A program made the translations under genes and the position numbers. From Sporomusa sp. (GTDB taxonomy: Bacteria > Bacillota_C > Negativicutes > Sporomusales > Sporomusaceae): a DNA stretch of 5,575 bases. The notes under the pieces were generated by a model, which was not told where the DNA came from, searched no databases, and worked only from the letters and a program-made list of their open reading frames with translations. Shown one piece after another: positions 1 to 5,575 of the stretch. Each line of letters starts with the position of its first letter. The stretch's first letter is position 1. The stretch lies in contig JAQSXM010000255.1 in NCBI GenBank assembly GCA_029256645.1, positions 1 to 5,575 on the forward strand. Direction: 5' to 3'.

Positions 1-617
1 CGCTACTGATGTTTGCTGTTGTCAGTACTTTGGAGCCGGCGTCTAATCCGCCAATTACTAAAAGTGCACCCGTATCAGAATTAACGCAACCTACGCAAAC
101 CACACAGCCCGAACAACCCGTACAACCAATGCCTGCTGTTTCAATTAATCAATTACCTGCAGCACAGCCGCCGGCTGATCCAGTGGCAGCAGATGCCGCA
201 GAGTTGGATATGGCGGCAGGTAATATGGCCATTCGCGACTTGTGGAGTGGCAGCATAATCAGTGGCTTTGGCTGGCAGCTCCATCCCCTGTACAAGGATT
301 GGCGATATCACAACGGTCTTGATATCAGTGGTGGTGAAGGCCAAATAGTACCGGCCCTGTTAAGCGGGGAAGTAGTCGATATGTTTACCGATAAGCAGTA
401 TGGTTTAACAGTAGCCGTGAGAAGCGGCAATTACACCATATACTATGGATCCCTGGCCAGCATTACCGTAAACAAGAATAATATGGTCAGAGCAGGCCGC
501 CCGATTGGCTCAATGGGAATCAGCACCAGTGAACCAGAACCCCATCTGCATCTGGCTCTTAAAAACGCTGAAGGCAAAAGCATTGACCCACGGGAGCTAT
601 TCCCGAATATCCCCTAA
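1..617 (+). CDS. spoIIQ: SpoIIQ-like M23 (LytM) family sporulation protein, 5' end outside window
   Basis: Likely the forespore membrane protein SpoIIQ, whose LytM domain in the intermembrane space pairs with mother-cell SpoIIIAH in the engulfment and feeding channel. The frame is open to the left edge (codons start at base 3); Leu-Leu precede the first visible Met (base 9) and the residues after it are hydrophobic, so a membrane anchor is probably being cut and that Met is not the true start. Counting from it, residues 10-60 are a Pro/Gln/Thr-rich linker and 80-198 an M23 domain. Zinc ligands are present: H101 and D105 (HNGLD), and H179/H181 (HLH). The usual mid-domain catalytic His (YGHL) is Ser148 (YGSL), so enzymatic activity is doubtful. 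The following spoIIID supports the assignment; a generic M23 peptidase is the alternative. Confidence 0.82.
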   Translation, partial: LLMFAVVSTLEPASNPPITKSAPVSELTQPTQTTQPEQPVQPMPAVSINQLPAAQPPADPVAADAAELDMAAGNMAIRDLWSGSIISGFGWQLHPLYKDWRYHNGLDISGGEGQIVPALLSGEVVDMFTDKQYGLTVAVRSGNYTIYYGSLASITVNKNNMVRAGRPIGSMGISTSEPEPHLHLALKNAEGKSIDPRELFPNIP

Positions 618-640
618 TTAAATTTAACTTTCACAAAATT

Positions 641-672
641 AATGACCTTTTAGTAAGGTCATTTTTTCTTTT
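641..672 (+). terminator. Intrinsic terminator of spoIIQ
   Basis: A perfect 9-bp stem (AATGACCTT at 641-649, AAGGTCATT at 655-663) closes a 5-nt loop and runs into T6-C-T4 and beyond. It begins 23 nt after the spoIIQ stop. The stem is not GC-rich, but the long T tract makes a rho-independent terminator convincing. It implies that spoIIID has its own promoter. Confidence 0.85.
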
Positions 673-688
673 CCCCCGCATATACATG
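659..688 (+). promoter_or_regulatory. Candidate sigma-E-type promoter for spoIIID
   Basis: TCATTTTT (659-666) resembles the sigma-E -35 consensus KMATATTT at 7 of 8 positions. Exactly 14 nt later, TATACATG (681-688) keeps the ATACA core of the -10 consensus CATACAMT but matches only 5 of 8 positions. The 14-nt spacer is what sigma-E prefers, and spoIIID is a sigma-E regulon gene in Bacillus subtilis. The -35 overlaps the terminator's 3' arm and T tract, which are T-rich in any case, so this could be chance. Transcription would start near 695. Confidence 0.4.
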
Positions 689-732
689 TTAGCAAAGGGT
701 TAAAAGGACGGGCGCGAGGGGGAAGAGACTAG

Positions 733-993
733 ATGAAAGAGTATATTCGCAAACGGGTGTTGGATATATGCAATCACATCATGGAAACAAAGCATACAGT
801 ACGTCAGACAGCAACGGTCTTTGGGGTAAGCAAAAGCACTGTTCACAAAGACATGATTGAACGTCTTCCTGAGGTTAACAAACGGCTGGCTGCCAAGGTG
901 AAAAATATCCTTGAACTAAACAAGGCAGAGAGGCATATCCGCGGCGGTGAGGCTACCAGAAAGAAATACAAAGATGAAAAAGAGGATGAATAA
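733..993 (+). CDS. spoIIID: Stage III sporulation transcriptional regulator SpoIIID
   Basis: Small mother-cell DNA-binding protein that activates or represses many sigma-E genes and helps the switch to sigma-K. The 86 residues are close to the 93 aa of B. subtilis SpoIIID and share its hallmarks: an N-terminal YIRKRVLDICNHI helix, a helix-turn-helix at about 22-43 with recognition helix SKSTVHKD (33-40), the ERLPEVN segment (43-49), and the basic C-terminal tail RHIRGGEATRKKYK (67-80), which in the Bacillus protein adds DNA contacts. A purine-rich ribosome site (AGGGGGAAGAG, about 717-726) sits 6-7 nt before the ATG. The gene lies alone between two terminators, so it is probably monocistronic. 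Its position after spoIIQ matches the order seen in clostridial-type spore formers. The function is secure. Confidence 0.96.
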   Translation: MKEYIRKRVLDICNHIMETKHTVRQTATVFGVSKSTVHKDMIERLPEVNKRLAAKVKNILELNKAERHIRGGEATRKKYKDEKEDE

Positions 994-1035
994 TAATACC
1001 TTTGCTTCTATTAATCATGGTGCTGTTATTCAAAT

Positions 1036-1080
1036 AATCAACCTGTTGCCTTTAGAATTAGGCAATAGGTTGATTTGTTT
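1036..1080 (+). terminator. Intrinsic terminator of spoIIID
   Basis: A 15-bp stem (1036-1050 with 1061-1075) contains a single G:U pair and closes a 10-nt loop. The 3' arm runs into TTTGTTT. It starts 42 nt after the spoIIID stop. The arm sequence AATCAACC on the left pairs with GGTTGATT on the right. Confidence 0.8.
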
Positions 1081-1117
1081 AGGGGACAGTAAAGGACGCA
1101 CATCCTGATCGTTCATG
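1081..1117. other. Short non-coding segment with a GGGGACAG motif
   Basis: This stretch separates the two convergent terminators and has no credible open frame. It starts with AGGGGACAG (1081-1089), resembling the short GGGACAG repeats I recall scattered in intergenic regions of anaerobic Firmicutes. A related GGGACAG sits at 5540-5546. Whether it is a mobile repeat remnant cannot be decided from two short copies. Confidence 0.3.
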
Positions 1118-1177
1118 GATGCAAAAACAAAAACCGCTATTTGCCTTTCGGCAGCCAGCGGTTTTTGTTTTTGCATC
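1118..1177 (-). terminator. Long perfect hairpin, probable terminator of the sugar-acid operon
   Basis: Two perfectly complementary 21-nt arms (1118-1138 and 1157-1177) surround an 18-nt loop that can itself form a 4-bp TGCC/GGCA mini-hairpin. On the - strand the GC-rich core ACCGCT/AGCGGT is followed by TTTTGTTTTTGC, the layout of an intrinsic terminator, and it lies 50 nt past the kdgT stop. The A/T tracts in both arms give the + strand an equivalent T run, so it may act bidirectionally as a second stop for spoIIID transcription. Confidence 0.82.
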
Positions 1178-1227
1178 TGTACAAAGTGCAAGTGCAGGTT
1201 TTGTATTTGCAGCGTAATATTCCCGGG

Positions 1228-2190
1228 CTACGCTGCCGGATTTCCTCCTACACCAATTCTCTTTGCCCACCAGGCAGTTACGACAGGTACCAGTACAGCC
1301 GTAACAATTACGCAGGTTGCCACCAGCACAGTTGCCGTAGGCGCAACAGACGCATACGAAGTATCGACAGCGGCGATGGCTGCCGGTACTGCTGCGGCGT
1401 TGCCGGCGGTTGAGGCGGCGGAAAGACCGGCAATGCCGTTGCCGCCGCTCAGCTTGTCGGCCAGCAACAAAACTGTGCCGCTAATTGCCACTACCGCAAC
1501 CCCCATCAGAATGCCCAGCATACCGCCTTTGACGATATTGCCAAGATTTAAGCCGCATCCCAGTGCAAAAGCAAAGAAGGGAATCAGTACCGGTACTGCC
1601 CGGCTCAGATAGTCGCGCAGTTCCCTGTCAAGATTGCCTAAAATCATGCCGATAACCAAAGGCAAAATGGCGCCGACAAAGGTTTGCCAGGGAAAAGCGG
1701 CCAAACCGGCAATCCCGAGGGTAGCCATGGTAAAGAAAGGGCCTGATTCCAGACTCATTACCGAATAGGCGCCGACATCTTCTTTTTTGCCAAACTGTCC
1801 CATCAGCGCCATATATAACCCGCCATTGGTATCATTGATGGCAGCTACAATCGCCAAAACCGACAAACCGGCAAAGAAGCCCGCATCAACATAACCTGAC
1901 GGCATCAGTTTTGACGCAATTATGGCCAATACAGCGCCTGTCAGGATTTTAGCCCCCAGCAAAACTCCGCCCTTGCGCAAGATATAAGGTGTAGACTTCA
2001 AGTCAATGGTTGAACCCATACACACATAAAAAACAGCTAAGATAGGCATGGCACCGGTCATCAGGGCACCGGTAAAAGAACCAAAGGTCTTTCCGAATTC
2101 CGGCAGCAGTGTGTTTAGCACAGCCCCCAGAAACAAGGGAATAATCATCATTCCGCCAGGGACTTTTTCAATAGATTGTTTAATTTTCAT
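1228..2190 (-). CDS. kdgT: KdgT-family sugar-acid permease (2-keto-3-deoxygluconate permease family)
   Basis: Inner-membrane, probably cation-coupled, importer of a sugar acid. The 320 residues match the length of E. coli KdgT (about 327 aa) and follow it from end to end: [15 protein letters not shown] at the start, NDTNGGLY (119-126), SLESGP (146-151), GNLDRELR (185-192), PFFAFALG (204-211) and [10 protein letters not shown] (260-269). About ten hydrophobic segments are visible. I chose the ATG at 2190 because it begins at the family N-terminus and has AAGGAG 8 nt upstream; an upstream in-frame Met at 2319 would only add pdxA antisense-like residues. It is the last gene of the operon, 13 nt after pdxA2. 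No ketodeoxygluconate kinase or aldolase is nearby, so the partner genes argue that its substrate here is a four-carbon acid such as D-threonate; that is inference. Confidence 0.9.
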   Translation of the reverse strand: MKIKQSIEKVPGGMMIIPLFLGAVLNTLLPEFGKTFGSFTGALMTGAMPILAVFYVCMGSTIDLKSTPYILRKGGVLLGAKILTGAVLAIIASKLMPSGYVDAGFFAGLSVLAIVAAINDTNGGLYMALMGQFGKKEDVGAYSVMSLESGPFFTMATLGIAGLAAFPWQTFVGAILPLVIGMILGNLDRELRDYLSRAVPVLIPFFAFALGCGLNLGNIVKGGMLGILMGVAVVAISGTVLLLADKLSGGNGIAGLSAASTAGNAAAVPAAIAAVDTSYASVAPTATVLVATCVIVTAVLVPVVTAWWAKRIGVGGNPAA

Positions 2191-2198
2191 AACATTTG

Positions 2199-2204
2199 CT
2201 CCTT
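2199..2204 (-). promoter_or_regulatory. Ribosome binding site fixing the kdgT start
   Basis: AAGGAG on the - strand, 8 nt before the ATG at 2190. It touches the last base of the pdxA2 stop codon, so translation of the two genes may be coupled. It selects the 2190 start over upstream in-frame starts inside pdxA2. Confidence 0.75.
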
Positions 2205-3226
2205 TATCTTTTATCTGAGTTACGGACTCCATTCGCCAGCCGGGCGGCAAATTCGATCGCGGCGTACATGCTGCTGCTGTCGGCAACGCCAGTACCGGCA
2301 ATGTCAAAAGCAGTCCCATGATCCACCGAGGTACGCAGAAACGGTAACCCGACAGTCACATTAATGCCATTATCAAACCCTAAGAGTTTAATCGGAATAT
2401 GCCCCTGATCATGGTACATGACCACAACAATATCAAATTCCTTGCGGCTTACAGCCCGGAAAAACACGGTATCCGGCGGAACCGGGCCGGTTGCGGCAAT
2501 ACCCTCCCGGCAGGCGGCCTCAACGGCCGGTGCAATTTCGTCAATGTCTTCCCGTCCAAACAAACCATTTTCACCGGCATGCGCGTTAAAGCCGGCGACA
2601 GCGATGCGCGGCTGCTCCAGACCCAGCAGCCGGAGTGTCCGGTCAGCCAGTTTAATGATGCGCAGCACCCGTTCTTTGGTAATCAGCTCTGCTGCCTGCC
2701 GCATTGAAACATGTGTAGTAACATGAATAACCCGCAGCGCATCACCGGCCAGCATCATGGCATAATCAGCGGTATTGCTTAATTGCGCCAGAATTTCAGT
2801 ATGTCCGGGGAAATGATGCCCGCCTTTATGGAGCGCTTCTTTATTCAGGGGCGCCGTAACAATTGCCGCCACCTCATTGCGAAGCGCGGCCTGAACAGCC
2901 GCCTCAACATAGCGAAACGCAGCATCTCCCGCCCGGGCATCTACCTGCCCGAAAGGCAGGCCAGCCGGGATGTTGGCAAAATCCAATACATCAATAACAC
3001 CGGGACGGTACACTCCGGCTGCAATGTCGCCGGCTTTCCTGATTGTCAGCTTGCTGTTTACGATACCGGCTGCCTGCTGCAGCCGCTGGTAATCGCCAAA
3101 TACCAGCGGACGGCTGATTTGATAAACACTGTCGTCGGCTAATGCTTTCACAATAATTTCCGGGCCACAGCCTGCCGCATCCCCCATGGTGATGGCCAAT
3201 AATGGACGTTGATCATTTATTGTCAT
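2204..3226 (-). CDS. pdxA2: PdxA2-type 4-phosphate dehydrogenase (decarboxylating), probably for D-threonate 4-phosphate
   Basis: A metal- and NAD-dependent oxidoreductase of the PdxA family, 340 aa, standard length. The three metal-binding histidines of E. coli PdxA (166, 211, 266) correspond to H172 (VTTHVS), H216 (NAHAGENG) and H272 (MYHDQGH). Other family signatures are [11 protein letters not shown] (14-24), FPGHTE (139-144), [14 protein letters not shown] (293-306). Classical PdxA makes vitamin B6 from 4-phosphohydroxythreonine. PdxA2 enzymes paired with DUF1537 kinases instead convert D-threonate 4-phosphate to dihydroxyacetone phosphate, CO2 and NADH. The kinase gene immediately upstream (4-nt gap) makes the catabolic role much likelier; most Firmicutes also make B6 by PdxS/PdxT. 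The ribosome site GAGGAAG (3234-3240) lies in the kinase's last codons, 7 nt before the ATG, suggesting translational coupling. Confidence 0.88.
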   Translation of the reverse strand: MTINDQRPLLAITMGDAAGCGPEIIVKALADDSVYQISRPLVFGDYQRLQQAAGIVNSKLTIRKAGDIAAGVYRPGVIDVLDFANIPAGLPFGQVDARAGDAAFRYVEAAVQAALRNEVAAIVTAPLNKEALHKGGHHFPGHTEILAQLSNTADYAMMLAGDALRVIHVTTHVSMRQAAELITKERVLRIIKLADRTLRLLGLEQPRIAVAGFNAHAGENGLFGREDIDEIAPAVEAACREGIAATGPVPPDTVFFRAVSRKEFDIVVVMYHDQGHIPIKLLGFDNGINVTVGLPFLRTSVDHGTAFDIAGTGVADSSSMYAAIEFAARLANGVRNSDKR

Positions 3227-3230
3227 TACA

Positions 3231-4514
3231 TCACTTCCTCTGTTGTAATTTGCGCACGGCCTTCAATAAGTCGCCAGGCTTGCCGAAGGCTCCAGCTTTT
3301 GTAATAACCTTCAGGGTTTTCCCTTCCCTTGTTGTCATTGTGCCCAGCGGAATGGCGGTCGTTACCTCCTCCAGTATCCTGATGCCGGTTACGCCCAGCG
3401 CACGGCAGACCGCCACCGCCGTGTCGCCGCCGGTAAGAACAATTCCGGCAACCTCCTGCCTGCGAACAAGCTGGGCGCCAATCCAGCCCAGAATTGTTGC
3501 TGTAATTTCGCTGACCTCTACAGCGCTGAAGCCAAGTTTGGCCCCGGCTGCCTTCGTCTGTTCAACGGCCGCCGGCTGATACCCCGTGGCAATAACCAGG
3601 CATGTACCCTGGGCTAGTTTTTTACTAATGGATTCCAACAAAGGAAGCGCATTCTGCTCCTGCCAGGGCAGGTACTTGGCCACCTCAATTTCCACCAGCT
3701 CACAGCCGCCAGCCAAAAGCTCGGCAATCTGCCCTCTGGTGACTGAACTGACACTGCCGGCAATGACCAGAGCCGGCGTTTGTTCCCGGACATTGTCATT
3801 CCAGTTGAAAACCGCCGGCAGGCAATCCGCCAAACCGGCAGAACCGGCCCATAACACCCGGCTGGAAATTCCGGCCACCGCCCGGGCGGCCAGGTCAAAA
3901 TGCTCATCTGCCCAGCCATCACAGGAAATTATACGGCACCCTGCCGCAAGGGCGCGGTGAACAAACTCACCGATGACTGCCGGACCGCCGGTAAGCTCGG
4001 CAATGCCAATATGAGCCACCTGTAAGCCTGCCTGGCGTTGCAACAACCCTGGCAGGCAGCTTTCGGTAACAGGGCATTTAGGGTCTCTGGCAATCTCGGT
4101 TGCTTCCACCGGAATGCCCTGCACCAGATGATTACCGCCAACAGTTGTCCTTCCTGTTTGCACAAAAGCAGGCATGACAAAAGCAAAATCATGAAGCCCC
4201 ATATCGAGAATAGCCTTAATCTCAATACCCACATTGCCCCGTAACGTTGAGTCAAGCTTTTTATAATAGCGTGTAAAACCTGCCTGGTGCGCCTGACGCA
4301 CTGCTGTCTGCACCCGGTCGTAAGCTGCCTGGCTGTCAATGGCCCGGCTGTTTGTATCCCAGATAATAATAGCTGCCTCCGAAGCCGGACCAGGCTCGGC
4401 TCCTTCCAGTAAAACCTCTGTACATAGACCGTGCCGGGAAAATTGAAGCCCGGTATCATTGGCCCCGGTTAAATCGTCGGCGATAACCGCCATTGCTTTA
4501 CGCTGATTTTTCAA
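3231..4514 (-). CDS. dtnK: Four-carbon acid sugar kinase (DUF1537 family), probably D-threonate kinase
   Basis: Phosphorylates a four-carbon aldonate with ATP in the cytoplasm; with PdxA2 as partner the expected reaction is D-threonate to D-threonate 4-phosphate. The 427 aa are full length for the family. Sugar-acid-binding N-terminal domain: ADDLTGANDTG (12-22) and KKLDSTLRGN (85-94). Nucleotide-binding C-terminal domain: AGSVSS (252-257), TGGDTA (361-366) and KAGAFG (406-411). The start is TTG at 4514, chosen because AGGAGG lies 8 nt upstream; the next in-frame ATG (codon 8) has no good ribosome site. It begins 32 nt after the regulator gene and ends 4 nt before pdxA2. Family members also act on D-erythronate, L-threonate and related acids. 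The PdxA2 partner favours D-threonate, since the L-threonate and D-erythronate routes use a separate dehydrogenase, isomerase OtnI and decarboxylase OtnC, none seen here. Confidence 0.88.
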   Translation of the reverse strand: MKNQRKAMAVIADDLTGANDTGLQFSRHGLCTEVLLEGAEPGPASEAAIIIWDTNSRAIDSQAAYDRVQTAVRQAHQAGFTRYYKKLDSTLRGNVGIEIKAILDMGLHDFAFVMPAFVQTGRTTVGGNHLVQGIPVEATEIARDPKCPVTESCLPGLLQRQAGLQVAHIGIAELTGGPAVIGEFVHRALAAGCRIISCDGWADEHFDLAARAVAGISSRVLWAGSAGLADCLPAVFNWNDNVREQTPALVIAGSVSSVTRGQIAELLAGGCELVEIEVAKYLPWQEQNALPLLESISKKLAQGTCLVIATGYQPAAVEQTKAAGAKLGFSAVEVSEITATILGWIGAQLVRRQEVAGIVLTGGDTAVAVCRALGVTGIRILEEVTTAIPLGTMTTREGKTLKVITKAGAFGKPGDLLKAVRKLQQRK

Positions 4515-4522
4515 ATCCCATG

Positions 4523-4528
4523 CCTCCT
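4523..4528 (-). promoter_or_regulatory. Ribosome binding site supporting the TTG start of the kinase
   Basis: AGGAGG on the - strand, 8 nt before TTG at 4514, is near ideal. An ATG at 4521 is only 1 nt from this site and opens a 7-codon frame that stops at once, so it is not a plausible start for the kinase. Confidence 0.75.
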
Positions 4529-4546
4529 AAATCAATTCTGGATCAA

Positions 4547-5404
4547 CTACTTGCTGCCGGTACCGCCTCTCAATTGCTTTAAGGCAATCCGCGACTGGTT
4601 TACCCGGTCTGTCGCCTCAGCACCGATCTGCAGCGCCAGTCGGACATACAGAATATCGATAACAACTAACTGAACAATCCGGGAAATCATTGCATCTGAG
4701 CGCATTTTTGTTTCTCGTGTGCAGCTGAGAAGGTAGTCGCCGGCAAGCCTGGTAATACTGGAATTCATATAACCGGTAAGCGCACAGGTATAACAGCCCT
4801 GTTCCCGGGCCAATTCCAGCGTCCGGATAATATCGGTGGTTTCCCCTGAGTGGCAGACGGCAAAGAAAACTTCCTGCGGCTGTGCAACCGTGGCCGCAAT
4901 TGTCATCAAATGAGAGTCGGTATAGGCATTAATCTTTAAGCCCAGACGCATCAGCTTATGCATAACATCCTGGGCAACGACTCCTGATGCACCCAGGCCA
5001 ATCACGTGAATAAAAGCCGCATGGCGCAGCCTGTGTGCAATCCTCTCCAGCGCTACCGGTGAAAGCTGCTGTTCAAGATCGGCAATCCCCTGAATCGAAG
5101 AATGAATTACCTTATGAATGATAGCATCCAGTCCATCCTGGCTGTCCACTTCTTCATAAATAGGACGCATATCATGTTCTTCCGTTTCCCGGGACAGGGC
5201 AATGCGAAACATAGAATAATTATCATAACCCAATAAGCGGTAAAACCGGATAATGGTGGCATCTCCCACCTGACATCGCTCCGCCAGCTTGTTAATGGGC
5301 AGCGTTAGGGCTTCACCGGCAGAAGCCTGTAAAAACTGCACAATCCTCTTCTGTGAGGAAGTGAGCCGGTTGCTGTGAAGACTAATCCGGGAAAAAAGAT
5401 TCAT
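4547..5404 (-). CDS. MurR/RpiR family transcriptional regulator (HTH + SIS domain)
   Basis: Likely the local regulator of the four-gene operon. The 285 aa are normal for the RpiR family. Residues 1-77 form the N-terminal HTH_6 domain, with the helix-turn-helix in LAERCQVGDATIIRFYRLLGY (40-60). Residues about 125-255 form a SIS phosphosugar-binding domain: IGLGASG (135-141), then CHSGETTDII (184-193), where the Ser/Gly/Thr residues normally hold the phosphate. The start is well fixed: an extended Shine-Dalgarno, AAGGAGGTGA (5414-5423), lies 9 nt before the ATG. Being first in the operon it probably regulates itself. The effector is inferred to be an acid-sugar phosphate or dihydroxyacetone phosphate; activator or repressor cannot be told from sequence. 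It is not a sugar isomerase despite the SIS fold. Confidence 0.9.
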   Translation of the reverse strand: MNLFSRISLHSNRLTSSQKRIVQFLQASAGEALTLPINKLAERCQVGDATIIRFYRLLGYDNYSMFRIALSRETEEHDMRPIYEEVDSQDGLDAIIHKVIHSSIQGIADLEQQLSPVALERIAHRLRHAAFIHVIGLGASGVVAQDVMHKLMRLGLKINAYTDSHLMTIAATVAQPQEVFFAVCHSGETTDIIRTLELAREQGCYTCALTGYMNSSITRLAGDYLLSCTRETKMRSDAMISRIVQLVVIDILYVRLALQIGAEATDRVNQSRIALKQLRGGTGSK

Positions 5405-5427
5405 GAATTAAAATCACCTCCTTGTCT

Positions 5428-5472
5428 GGAGATTTTCGTCATTAAAGTGATATAACGAAGAAGATAATCTCC
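5428..5472. promoter_or_regulatory. Nested inverted repeats upstream of the regulator, candidate operator
   Basis: The outer arms GGAGATT (5428-5434) and AATCTCC (5466-5472) are perfect complements. They continue as TTCGT (5435-5439) and ACGAA (5455-5459), with 6 extra bases (5460-5465) in the right arm. At the centre is a 12-bp near-palindrome, TCATTAAAGTGA (5439-5450), with one mismatched pair and a 2-bp spacer. RpiR proteins bind as dimers or tetramers to inverted repeats, and this one lies 24-68 nt before the regulator's ATG. A hairpin in the mRNA leader is an alternative reading. Confidence 0.45.
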
Positions 5473-5478
5473 GTTTAA
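5449..5478 (-). promoter_or_regulatory. Weak candidate promoter of the rpiR-type operon
   Basis: On the - strand, TTAAAC (5473-5478) and TATATC (5449-5454) are separated by 18 nt, giving 3/6 and 4/6 matches to the vegetative sigma-A consensus. The upstream DNA (5479-5535) is A-rich on this strand, like an UP element. The -10 falls inside the inverted repeat, which would suit repression. The match is poor, so the true promoter may lie elsewhere in 5405-5575. Confidence 0.25.
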
Positions 5479-5533
5479 ATATTTGCTGTTTTTGTTATTT
5501 TTCCTCTTTTCTTTGCAAAAATTTATTTTGAGG

Positions 5534-5569
5534 AAGCAAGGGACAGGCCCCCTGATTTTTCTTTTGCTT
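5534..5569. repeat. GGGACAG-type short repeat with small hairpins
   Basis: GGGACAGG (5540-5547) leads into a small stem, CAGG (5544-5547) with CCTG (5551-5554), followed by ATTTTTCTTTT on the + strand. Outer arms AAGCAA (5534-5539) and TTGCTT (5564-5569) also pair. It shares GGGACAG with 1083-1089. It could be a decayed interspersed repeat or a weak + strand terminator, but no + strand gene precedes it in the window. Confidence 0.3.
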
Positions 5570-5575
5570 GGCAAA

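Noticed and set aside
1115..1612. + strand open frame starting in the hairpin
   Set aside because: It reads through the inverted repeat and then antisense to kdgT; its low-complexity Ala/Thr/Pro sequence is typical of a shadow frame.
2191..2319. N-terminal extension of the permease from an upstream in-frame Met
   Set aside because: It overlaps the end of pdxA2 in another frame, has no family similarity, and the KdgT N-terminus plus a good ribosome site fit the ATG at 2190.
2399..2726. Overlapping + strand frames inside pdxA2
   Set aside because: They are antisense to a well-conserved PdxA coding region, with no ribosome site or recognisable domain.
2204..3226. PdxA acting in vitamin B6 synthesis
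   Set aside because: The operon partners are a DUF1537 kinase and a sugar-acid permease, with no other B6 gene nearby; a catabolic PdxA2 fits better.
3614..4459. Alternative - strand frames within the kinase gene
   Set aside because: The DUF1537 frame carries all family motifs over its full length; these are frame-shifted shadows and the kinase is not broken.
4515..4546. Internal terminator or promoter between regulator and kinase
   Set aside because: The 32-nt gap contains only the kinase ribosome site; no stem with a T tract and no promoter-like pair is visible.
5539..5548. AGGGACAGGC as a SpoIIID binding site (consensus WWRRACARNY, 9 of 10)
   Set aside because: The consensus is short and degenerate, the site lies over 130 nt from the regulator's ATG, and the match is better explained by the GGGACAG repeat.

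Overview
The window looks like chromosomal DNA from an anaerobic, endospore-forming Firmicute. The strong evidence for spore formation is a SpoIIQ-type M23 protein followed directly by SpoIIID. The SpoIIQ-like protein keeps its zinc ligands, as in clostridial-type spore formers and unlike Bacillus subtilis. Together with the style of the sugar-acid genes this would fit a sporulating Negativicute (Sporomusa/Pelosinus group), but that placement is an inference and not proven here.

Left block, + strand (1-1080): the 3' part of spoIIQ enters from outside the window and ends at 617. A clear intrinsic terminator follows (641-672). A candidate sigma-E-type promoter overlaps the end of that terminator. 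spoIIID (733-993) comes next and ends at its own long hairpin terminator (1036-1080). Both genes belong to mother-cell/forespore development: SpoIIQ is the forespore-side partner of the engulfment/feeding channel, and SpoIIID is the mother-cell transcription factor acting with sigma-E.

Boundary (1081-1227): a short non-coding stretch with a GGGGACAG-type repeat remnant and a perfect 21-bp inverted repeat. The inverted repeat most likely terminates the operon arriving from the right, and may work in both directions.

Right block, - strand (5404 down to 1228): four tightly packed genes reading rpiR-type regulator -> four-carbon acid sugar kinase (DUF1537 family, DtnK-like) -> PdxA2-type 4-phosphate dehydrogenase -> KdgT-family permease. 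Gaps are 32, 4 and 13 nt, so this is very probably one transcript. The simplest reading is uptake of a four-carbon sugar acid (best candidate D-threonate), phosphorylation at C4 by the kinase, then oxidation and decarboxylation by PdxA2 to dihydroxyacetone phosphate for glycolysis. The SIS-domain regulator would sense a phosphorylated intermediate. Nested inverted repeats lie over a possible promoter just upstream of the regulator gene and are a natural operator candidate. The far right end (5473-5575) is AT-rich, non-coding, and carries a second GGGACAG-type short repeat.

No RNA gene, CRISPR array, transposase or phage gene is visible. The system is a variant of a known pathway rather than something with no precedent; the least settled points are the transporter's real substrate, the effector of the regulator and the operator.
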